Shown piece by piece: positions 56,276 through 64,000 of a stretch of DNA of 64,000 nt (position 1 is the first letter of the stretch; every line of letters begins with the position of its first letter). The DNA comes from Isoetes taiwanensis (Eukaryota > Streptophyta > Lycopodiopsida > Isoetales > Isoetaceae), in assembly GCA_021234155.1 (NCBI GenBank), contig JAJEKV010000002.1, forward strand, positions 36,995,107 through 37,059,106, read 5' to 3'. A program made the position numbers and the translations under genes. The notes under the pieces were generated by a model. That model had not been told where the DNA came from, searched no databases, and saw nothing but the letters and a program-made list of their open reading frames with translations.

Positions 56276-56818
56276 GGCATGTGGGGGAGATTGTTGGATC
56301 TACATGCCTAAGTGATAATCATGAACAGATGGCAATTGATCTATATTACACCTGGTTAACATCTATACATGGGGTTTGCGTGGAAAAATAATAAAAGGAG
56401 GAAAAGTCGACGAAAAAGTAACAGAAAAGAAAGAAGAACAGAACGGAGTTTTTTCTTTGAACAGGTCGACGTTAGCTTTGGGGCAGGATTTGATGAGGCC
56501 ATACTTGCTGGAGCCGGATCTGCTGAAGCCGACCAGCCTAGGAGTCGGTTTTGCAGCTTAGCCAACTTGATGCTGGAGAAGGCCAGAACTGCAGAGATCA
56601 GGTCTTAATTAAGCTATTTAATATTCTGGCAGTACTGTGTGATACTAGTTCAGTTCTGTGTGGTTAAAGGCTGTCTGCGCCTATTCTATCCTTTGTGGAT
56701 TTCTATTGTATTTATACAGGTAAATCCTTTGTGGATATTGAGGAGGTGAATAAGGGAGAAGATTGTGTTTGGTTTCTCTTGGGTTCAATTCCCAGGCTCA
56801 AAGCTTTTGATTCTAACA

Positions 56819-57240
56819 GGTCCAGCATACCGCGGAGTAAGTTTGGGCACCCGACCCTTCGTCAAAGGTCGCAAAGTGTTCATTCTTGACGCAGAAGGAT
56901 AAACAACCCGTAGGAAAACATAATCACCTTCTGCATAAGAGAAATCACGTCTATGCTGATTAGCGGACGTTCATGCCCTATGTTGAGCTTTTCGCAACGC
57001 TTGCTTGCATTGCCACATATTGCATCCATATCATGGAGCATGTGTATTGCAACTTCTGTTCGGAGGTACTTATATACACCTAAATAAGCCCTTGGATTTC
57101 GACCCATCATAGCCACAATGGGAGTCATCCGAATTCCCGTATGATGGCTATTATTATAGGCGAACTCTAAATAGGGTAGATAATCTTCCCACCTAGATTC
57201 CTTTTCGTGGACAAAGCTTCGCAACATATCCTCAAGTTCT
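56819..57240 (-). pseudogene. Gypsy integrase core, C-terminal part
   Basis: The minus-strand frame 56880-57227 contains WEDYLPYLEFAYNNSHHTGI, MTPIVAMMGRNPR and a following helix, matching the end of the Ty3/Gypsy integrase core. It is the upstream neighbour of the chromodomain pieces, separated from them by the Copia insertion and duplication. Confidence 0.8.
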
Positions 57241-58640
57241 ATAGTAAGTCCAACTCATATGCTATTATCCAACCTTTTCTACTTTAAAAGATCCAGCATA
57301 TCATAGAGTAAGTTCTCCCATTAAGGATCATCTAATATCCACCCTTAAAGGATATGCAATCCTTTTGAATGGCATGTTCACCCACGTCCTAATGGACCTT
57401 TGCCTCAATGCTAATTGTATAGCTCCTAGCCTTACTTGACTTTTCGCAAACCATGTTTGCACTCATGCAGTATTTGCGCCTCTATCATGCAATAGACTAA
57501 TTGAAATCACTTCCAGGTATTCATGTCTTTGGACATGAGTCCTAAGATCTCAACTAGACCTTGGTTCTATTGCACTCATGTTATAGCAACAAGTGCTAGT
57601 AACATCAATAATATTGACTATTGTCAGCTTAGATAGTCTAATACACCAATTACGGCATCGCCAAAGTCTAACTTTGACTCATAACTCAATGTATCAAATC
57701 AGCAAAGGCAACACCTTTACCTCTTACGTACTCAATTTGTAAGGTACCATGTTTCTTATGCGATATTAAATTCCAAATATCATGGCGTCGGTATGTAGAT
57801 ACTCCCTTTTTCTAAGAAAAGTACGACCTTATTCGATAAACCAGTACCCAGTCATGGTTATCAAACCCCAATTGATCTTTTCAATATGCCTTGCTGATCT
57901 CGAAAAGATCATTGCTGATTATAAGAAACCCTTTATACTTTATTCATACCTCAATAACTAAGGTATCCTACCCATGTACACACATTGTACTACAATACAC
58001 ATGACTCATAAATCTTATCACATGCCAAGTGATACAGTTATGCTTTCCACATATGAATGCCCACTAGAGGTTCATACGGTTACACATAACCCTGCCCGTC
58101 TTACGACTATATCTTTTCACAAGCACAATCACTATGCTTGCCTTATCCAAACAATTACAACTCAATTCGAACTACTAATGCTACAGCTACTTGACCTTGT
58201 CAAGAGTAGCACTCTCCATTCAAATTGAACTATCAATGTTATAGTTTTGGCTATGTCAAAAGTTTCCCATTGATTCTACTTTGAACTCTCTTCAAGAGAT
58301 ACGTATGAAGTTTTGAATTCCATTGAACTCACATGGTTCCAGCACTAGGCCACTACATCAAGAAAATTTTTCAATCCCAAAACTTATCGTTAACTTGCCT
58401 ATACTTGCATCATGAAACATTCCCTTCCCCCCAGAAGGAATGTTCATGGAAGCAATTCCTTGCTGGCGAAATAATTATTGAAGTACAATTGTTAGGAACA
58501 TTATCGTTTTCTAACGAATTTGCTCATGAATTATGTGGTGCAAGAGCCGATTCGGATGAGTCCTTTTTTACTACACATAGTCATTACTTCAATAGATTTT
58601 CCATACGTATTACTTTTTAAAAGTAGTACTATCGCAATTA
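57241..58640 (-). pseudogene. Older, diverged Gypsy debris
   Basis: From 57241 the sequence repeats in degraded form the order seen at 52180-52236 plus 56819 onward: ccaactcatatgctatt, ctttaaaagatccagcat, agagtaagtt and later gcaaaccatgtttgcactcatgcag. It is therefore an older copy of the integrase region. No long frame remains, and beyond about 57600 homology is uncertain. Confidence 0.45.
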
Positions 58641-58867
58641 CTCCAGCCCGGCTCGAATAAATGTGCGGCGTGTATGTTTGATCCAAAATTCGGATTGAAC
58701 ACACTGGTGAGTGTCTTAGGGTATACAAAATAACTTAGGGTCAATTCTGATCCAGAATTTGACTTAGAACTTTCCTTGCCTACAACAAGGTATATAGAGA
58801 TTTTTTAACCAATGTCAATTAAAGTAATCTAATCCCATCGATCCGAGACATCGGATCGCCATTCTAG

Positions 58868-59014
58868 AATGGGGCGAGCATGCATGTCTTGCATGCATGC
58901 ATGCATGCGGCGCATGCCCTTTCTGGTTGGGAGTTCGCTATTTTAGGCGCGGTTCTGCATCAACGCTTTCTAGTTGGAAGTTCGCTATTTTAGGCGCGGT
59001 TCTGCATCGGCGCT
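58868..59014. repeat. GCAT microsatellite and 47-bp tandem repeat
   Basis: 58876-58919 is rich in CATG/GCAT steps (tgcatgcatgcatgcatgcgg). 58921-59014 holds two copies, with a 47-bp period, of ttct.gttgg.agttcgct followed by attttaggcgcggttctgca. Confidence 0.75.
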
Positions 59015-59082
59015 TCCTCTTCTCTCTCAGCAGTACCTTATTCTCTTTTCTTTGAACCCACCCCCTTTCTTTGTTTATTGTA

Positions 59083-59187
59083 TTTGTCGCCTGGCACGCG
59101 TGACCAGCCCCTCTATTTGAAGAGGTTTTTGTTTTATTGTCGCGTGGCATGCGTGATCAGCCCCTCCACTCTAGGAGGTTTGTTTTG
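59083..59187. repeat. Tandem duplication, about 54-bp unit
   Basis: Two units share tgtcgc.tggca.gcgtga.cagcccctc and a trailing gaggtttttgtttt-like end. Immediately downstream (about 59215-59520) is a + strand frame (59211-59528) with an acceptor-like tgtgcag|gtac and a donor-like cggcag|gtac; no protein family recognised. Confidence 0.65.
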
Positions 59188-59529
59188 TCACGTTTTTTTG
59201 TGTTGGTGATGTGCAGGTACAAGTTGGCGGCGGCATCCGCTTTTCGACTTCTCCATTCGTGGGTTTTGGGAGCGATTTCTCGCCTTTACGTTTGTCCAAG
59301 CCCCTCAAGCGAAGGCTTATCACTAGGGTTTTTCCTCGAAAACCCGAAAGGGTGGGGTTTTTTAATCCCGATGATAAGCTTTCGGCAGGTACACCAGCCA
59401 AATATCTATTAGCATTGTATTTTATGGGGTCCAAACTATATAATTGGATATTCCCTTTATTGTCCATGGGTAGTTCGCATGTGTGCGGCTACCCACTATC
59501 TACCATTGTAGAAAATCTGCTGAGATGAA

Positions 59530-60565
59530 TAAGAAGCCTAGGTGGTTTGTTGGTTTCATGCGAGCCCCATTCTAGAATAAAATTGTTAGAGTGAATCAAA
59601 AAATTTAAATTAAAACATGCATTACCTTGAAACCCCGAAGTATGACAATACCTATCATGCTTCCCCCTGGTCTGTGACCAGTAATAGACGGAATGTACTT
59701 TAAGCCCTAATGTGGCTAAGCGATTCCAGGCGGGAGTAGTAATCCTACTACTAGATCTGGGCAATTAAGTGCCATCCCCTTGATAGCTAGCTATCATTGA
59801 GAAATAAAATTGCTTGATTTCTACACCAGAAAATTAATGTATTTCGAGGAACATTGACTTATTGAGAAACCATGTTTCTGAATCCAAGTCAATTACTTCA
59901 ACATGATTATAGCCCTTAGGTGAATTTTTCAAAATTCAGTCTAACCTACTCAGAGAAAGCCTTATCTTTTTACCTAGTGCTAAGTTCGCTTGAAGAATCC
60001 CAGATTGATCATTTGAACTCAGGACTAATAACACCTCTAAGTGTGTCCTACTTTGAGATGAGTTAGAGCTTGTCTTTCTTAAACATCCCAGATGTTTAAT
60101 TTTCATTGGATTAATTTGTTTTCTTAGTTCATATAAGCATCTACTAAAATGACATCGTCACTTAGTATTACATGGTTAACGAGCTAAGCTCCTTAAATGA
60201 CCATGTCATTTAAGCAGTTAATCACAATTAATCCTCTAGGGAGTTAACCCCATTTGCACTATGTGCACTATGCAGTACTTAGCAACCCAGCGTTTATTGT
60301 TTTCAACAATAAAGGCTTTATCGAGTACCCATCTGTTTGAAGATTTATCCAAAACCTTTAACAAATATTTAAACCTTAGTATAAAATTCCTGTTCGTATT
60401 TTACGTAGTCGCGTAGACTAATCCCCATACGAGAGAAAAAAATCACAAAATTTGCTCGAAACCCTAAAAACTACTTGTATCAACAAGTAAATTTTTATTT
60501 ATTCACACAATTTCTGTGCACATGAGACGAGTTAAAGAGTTTCTACCAACCTAGTCTAAATAGAT
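59530..60565. other. No recognised gene
   Basis: AT-rich DNA between the repeats and the isolated gag; it may be decayed pol of that element on the minus strand, but no motif could be read. Confidence 0.35.
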
Positions 60566-60568
60566 TGG

Positions 60569-61261
60569 TCAAATTTTATCGGAAAGGTTTGGACAATCCC
60601 AAACAGTATGTCCCCTCTTTCCACAGCTTAAACAAGGTTTTTCCTGCAAAACAACATTCTTCATGCTCATACTGCCCTTACTCTTGGAATACCCGACATC
60701 ATGTCTTATTTCACCATTAGACGTGTGTCCTTCCAAGTTAATCGAACAACCCAATTGTTTATTGCTTTTTAAGCAACTTTTAGGACTGCATATACAAGCA
60801 TAGAATATTGCAGGATCCAAATCCCTTGAATACAATCTCTTAAGCTTCATCTTAAGTGCAGTATCTTGTATGCCATGCACAAAATATTCAACCTGCATTT
60901 CATCGTCCATGGGCTGGACACTGGCAAGTAACTTCCAAAGTTCTTGCTCATATGCATTAAAATCCCCAGTTTGTTGCAGTTCTTGCAACTGATGATATGC
61001 AACGAGTTCGTTCCAACATTGAACAGCTCCCTTAGCTGGAATTTGGACAGAATTACTTTTGATAATTCCTTGTTCATTTTGTCTCGATAATTGGCCAAAA
61101 TCCTCAATTACAAAATTATGGACTTGTTGTTCAATAGACGCTATCTTCCACTGAAGATGAGCAGAATTTTGAACTAACTCGTGTATTGAAACACTTTTAA
61201 GTTCACGTTTTTCCACTTCCCAAGTGGTTTGAAAAGCAGTACTCTCTGCCATATTAGACAT
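60569..61261 (-). CDS. Retrotransposon Gag (Gypsy-type) with one zinc knuckle
   Basis: Intact-looking frame of 230 codons. The middle (ECWNEL-like CWNELVAYHQLQELQQTG, YEQELWKLLASVQPMDDEM, EYFVHGIQDTALKMKLK) follows the Ty3/Gypsy retrotrans_gag pattern. The C-terminus has a CCHC knuckle CLSCGKRGHTVWDCP and a stop soon after. The protein would bind RNA and form particles. No pol follows in frame, and no matching LTRs were found, so it is an orphan gag of an element different from the chromovirus at 46-57 kb or a distant relative. Confidence 0.7.
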   Translation of the reverse strand: MSNMAESTAFQTTWEVEKRELKSVSIHELVQNSAHLQWKIASIEQQVHNFVIEDFGQLSRQNEQGIIKSNSVQIPAKGAVQCWNELVAYHQLQELQQTGDFNAYEQELWKLLASVQPMDDEMQVEYFVHGIQDTALKMKLKRLYSRDLDPAIFYACICSPKSCLKSNKQLGCSINLEGHTSNGEIRHDVGYSKSKGSMSMKNVVLQEKPCLSCGKRGHTVWDCPNLSDKI

Positions 61262-62200
61262 ATTAAGATAAAACCCTACGCTAGAATTACAACTGGATTT
61301 CCAAAATCCTATAATTCTAGTGCTTTTATCAGCACGTCTAATACTTTCGAGTGACCACCCGCTTTATAGCAAACCCAGTTTGCAAGAATGCAGCACTCGG
61401 TACTGCCGACAAGTGCCCCGGGTTGTACTGCTAATTCAACTAGCAAAGGTGTCAACTTTAATGGTTATTTAGAACCAACCAAAATAACCATTAAAAACCC
61501 ATTGTGAGCTTAATGGCTGATCATGGGACCCGTCATCAGCCTGAGCATGCAGCTTCAACCGCCAACTTTATTGGCTCCCCCAAATCGGGTCAATCCGCCA
61601 AGAGGGTTCGCCCTAGGCGGGTTTTCCCCCAAGATTCGCCCAGCGGACCTCGAGGATCGCCCTGCCGGACCCGCTGTGGGCGCCGGCGGTGCGTTGCCTG
61701 GTTCGGCCCGGGCGAACCCAAACCCGGGTTAAGCCGTGCAGGCGTCAGGGTGGCCATTCGGAAAGTGTAATGGGCCCCAGTTCAGCGGATTCGCTGGGCT
61801 TAACCCAATACCAATTCAAAGGCGGGGAAGTCGGGTGGCATCCCGACGGCCCGGCGTCGAAGAGGGTTCGGGTTAAGCAAAAGCGAACCCGTGGGCGGCT
61901 TGTCAGGATGGCAGGGGGGCCACCATGCCCCCACAATTTTCAAATGCGGGAGTTTTTTTTTAACCCCGAAATTCAATGCCCAAGTTTTTTTTTAAAGCCC
62001 AAGTTTTTTTTAATGCCCAAGAAAGAAAGAACGATTCGCCGGGCTTAATCCTTATAATGAGCCTAAGGGCTATTTATGCCACCAGACGTTGTATGCTCAT
62101 ATCGCTTGGGAGGGCGGTAGCTTTCGATCTTTGGTGCTATAGCATCTTATTCTTTGCTAAAACAGGTTGTCTCATATCCTTTTGCATTCTCAATATTGAG
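61262..62200. other. GC-rich then T-run-rich non-coding DNA
   Basis: About 61560-61920 is markedly GC-rich with repeats of ggttcgcc/gggcgaacc-like words in both orientations, then T-runs (cccaagttttttttta, repeated twice, 61978-62016). Open frames here are by-products of GC content. It resembles an LTR or rDNA-spacer-like repeat, but I cannot identify it. Confidence 0.4.
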
Positions 62201-62204
62201 CATA

Positions 62205-62420
62205 GGCCTTATTTTTTTGCATTTATCATAGGCCATTTTTACAATAGACATTTAGAATAGGATATTTTTAGCACATGCTATTTTTTGCCATAGGCATTTT
62301 TACCATGGGAAGTTTTTTTTTATAGGCCAATACCACACCACGGTATTTCTAACCATAGGCTAATTTTTTTTACCATAGGCAATTTTTACCGAGGCAATTT
62401 TGCCATAGGCGAGCGAGGTT
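62205..62420. repeat. Degenerate repeat of CCATAGGC + T-run
   Basis: The word (c)cataggc(a)attttt, or close variants, recurs about ten times (for example tttgccataggcattttta, taccataggcaatttttacc). Spacing is irregular, about 15-30 bases. Confidence 0.7.
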
Positions 62421-63755
62421 CGTGTTGTGATAGACGCTCGTTTGTCTTCCTAGTAGAGTGTCCGAGAATGGCACAGTGAACACCGACGACTCGGTGAGTC
62501 AGATTTCAGATGAAAGGAGGGGTGGCCATAAATGGATCAGCCCGCAAGGGCGTGTCCCATGAGAGGGCCTGCGTCCCGGCGTAGCCCCTACCTCCTCGAC
62601 CGAACTTCGTCCATGTCGTCATGCAATTCACTATCAGCGGAGGGCGAATGAGGGATCGGTAGGAGTGTGGACTGCCTGGGCACCGAAGACTTTGTGAAGA
62701 TGGACCCTCTTCGTAACTTTTGAGACTCAGATATCTGAGGAGCTCGGCTAGCGCCTCTATCGTGGACAAATGACCAGCCATCCCTCATTGCAATGGCCCG
62801 ATCATTGAGAAGGGCATGTCGCGGTCTGTCCTCCTCCGGACTCCACACGTGGGCACCAGCTCACGGCTCTAATGCAACCTTCATAAAAGGGTTGCATCCT
62901 CTCAGCGCTCACTTTGTCTTTGAGGTGGCCTCGTGGAACATGGCGTCCCGGCCCTCGGGGAAAGGCCTCCAAGGCGGCCCTCTGGGGTTAGGACATGTTG
63001 TAGCCGCATTGTTGTTGCGCCTTGCCGCCTAAGCTTCCACTGTGTCTTGCAGCGGCCTCCAACATACGCTAGCGGCTTTGGCGGGATCTTCTCGGCGTTT
63101 AGCCGCCCTCTTTATTTTCGGACACCACCCTACTCATCTCGCGGTTATCAGCGGACCGTGGCCCGTATCGTTCACCGCTGGGCCACCAAAGATCCGGGTG
63201 GTGGCTCGGTGGTGGCCCCATGCTCGTCACGCGTCAAACCCGGAATCCCGGTCACGGCGTATCCCGCTTCGGCATAGTGATTGCACCCAGTGTTTGTGCA
63301 AATCCACCGCGCAAATTGTTGGGGTCCGCCGCTCTCAACCGGCGTGACCCTGCGGACGAGGCACCAAATGCCATGGTATTCCCTGCCACAAAACAAATAC
63401 GGTTAACAAGCACACACAACAAACCTGGCGGGTTCAGACAATGTCAGTTGGGGTACTATTCTAGAATGCTACTGATGCGTCTGGGAAGACTGGCGCCGCT
63501 CTGTAGGCCAAACGGCAGGGGACGCTCCTCCATGCCAACTGGTGGAACTGCATCTGAATAAGACATGGTTCTCGACGGTCTCGAATAGATATCTGAGGTA
63601 CAGGTGAACATTAACGCAAGCCTGAGTACAAACCTATTGATGCATTGGGGTCTTCACAAAACACAAATAGAACAAATAGCATTTGAATCCAAATCCAAAT
63701 TAATATGCTTTATTACTTCCATGCTAGTTGTCATGTCAACCTTAATGTGTGGTTT
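62421..63755. other. GC-rich, no recognised gene
   Basis: Several overlapping frames of 70-115 codons occur on both strands, as expected from low stop-codon density. None shows a domain, signal peptide or splice logic that I can support. Confidence 0.4.
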
Positions 63756-63759
63756 GCAA

Positions 63760-63865
63760 GTAAACCTAAACCCCAACCCCAACCCCAACCCCAACCCCAA
63801 CCCCAATCCCAACCCTAACCCCAACCCGAACTCGAACCCTAACCCTAACCCTAACCCTAACCCTA
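63760..63865. repeat. Telomere-like hexamer tract (CCCCAA / CCCTAA)
   Basis: One CCTAAA-like start is followed by about eight CCCCAA units, mixed CCCTAA/CCCGAA units, then about five perfect CCCTAA units. The usual plant telomere is the heptamer CCCTAAA; these are hexamers. The tract is interstitial and degenerate at its left side. Confidence 0.85.
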
Positions 63866-63889
63866 CATCCACTATATAAGACCATCCCT

Positions 63890-63948
63890 CAATCCTCCTC
63901 CTCCTCCTCAAGTCTCGCCTCCTCCTCCTCCTCCTCCTCCTCCAATCT
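63890..63948. repeat. CTC/TCC microsatellite
   Basis: Two runs of the trinucleotide TCC separated by aagtctcgcc, directly after the telomere-like tract. Confidence 0.9.
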
Positions 63949-64000
63949 TCTTGCCCATCTCGTTATAATGGTCCGGCAGTTAAAGACCACCTGGGCGCGG

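Larger units (their letters stand above)
46769..56818. repeat. Tandem segmental duplication of a Gypsy+Copia block
   Basis: Unit 1 (46769-51324) and unit 2 (51525-56818) both contain part of the Gypsy LTR, the chromodomain and a Copia-2 insertion at the same base. Between them is a 200-bp Gypsy integrase piece (51322-51527) copied from 56909-57114. The joints share GTA (LTR/integrase) and CCA (integrase/LTR) with both parents. Unit 2 has an almost complete Copia; unit 1 has lost about 630 bp of integrase. Confidence 0.8.
52237..56818 (+). mobile_element. Copia-2 copy 2, complete ends, RT deleted
   Basis: LTRs 52237-52764 (528 bp) and 56292-56818 (527 bp). Flanks GGTCA (52232-52236) and GGTCC (56819-56823) are a target duplication with one mismatch, in the Gypsy chromodomain/integrase region. 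PBS TGGTATCAGAGC at 52767-52778; purine tract GGGGGAGAT before the 3' LTR. The internal region has gag, protease, integrase and RNase H but lacks most of RT, so it depends on a helper. Confidence 0.9.

Noticed and set aside
62506-63561. Overlapping 70-115 codon frames on both strands
   Set aside because: High GC content lowers stop frequency; no domain, signal or splice structure supports any of them.
63604-63911. Open frames reading Asn-Pro or Gly-Leu repeats
   Set aside because: They are translations of the CCCCAA/CCCTAA tract and its complement, not proteins.
1-64000. CRISPR arrays, rRNA or tRNA genes
   Set aside because: No regularly spaced repeats with unique spacers, and no tRNA cloverleaf or rRNA signature noticed; the tRNA-like words are primer-binding sites of LTR elements.

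Overview
The window is nuclear DNA of a land plant with a transposon-rich genome. It holds an intact plastid-type polyphenol oxidase gene, spliced-looking gene pieces, relics of plant gene families (LRR receptor, BRUTUS-type E3 ligase, subtilase), and TRIM, CACTA, Copia, chromovirus-type Gypsy, LINE and Helitron-like elements. I cannot name the species. The low gene density and deep nesting would fit a large genome such as a gymnosperm or fern, but that is a weak inference.

Layout. 1-6333: host DNA with the only gene that looks functional, a single-exon polyphenol oxidase on the minus strand (378-2192), followed by intergenic DNA with a long fold-back (3221-3364) and short tandem repeats. 6339-44422: one nest of elements. 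A 450-bp TRIM (LTRs of 145 and 144 bp, target duplication CATGG) is split inside one LTR by a CACTA-type element (6754-44384, target duplication TCA). Inside the CACTA are a Helitron-like piece, an unusual reverse-transcriptase element with ~2-kb direct terminal repeats (13335-28829) that is itself split by a 7.1-kb LINE (15862-22947, 18-bp target duplication), three decayed host-gene fragments, a multi-exon gene I do not recognise, and a 5.7-kb Copia element (36549-42252, target duplication GCAGA). 44428-57240: a decayed coiled-coil gene interrupted by a Ty3/Gypsy chromovirus, which carries a Copia element lacking most of its RT. This Gypsy+Copia block has been duplicated in tandem with 3-bp microhomologies at the joints. 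57240-64000: older Gypsy debris, an isolated gag, simple repeats, and a telomere-like CCCCAA/CCCTAA tract.

The strongest candidate for something undescribed is the element at 13335-28829. Read on the minus strand it has a small ORF inside the 5' direct repeat, a probable intron crossing the repeat/internal boundary in matching phase, a 472-codon ORF of unknown function, and an RT with GIPMG and YMDD boxes and an upstream DKA motif. It is neither Copia, Gypsy nor LINE; its layout (direct repeats, probable introns, DKG-like motif) recalls Penelope-like elements, but I see no GIY-YIG endonuclease.

Relative ages from nesting: TRIM, then CACTA, then Copia-1 and the RT element (order between those two unknown; repeats differ by about 2% and 1%), then the LINE. 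All homology calls are from reading motifs; no database search was run.
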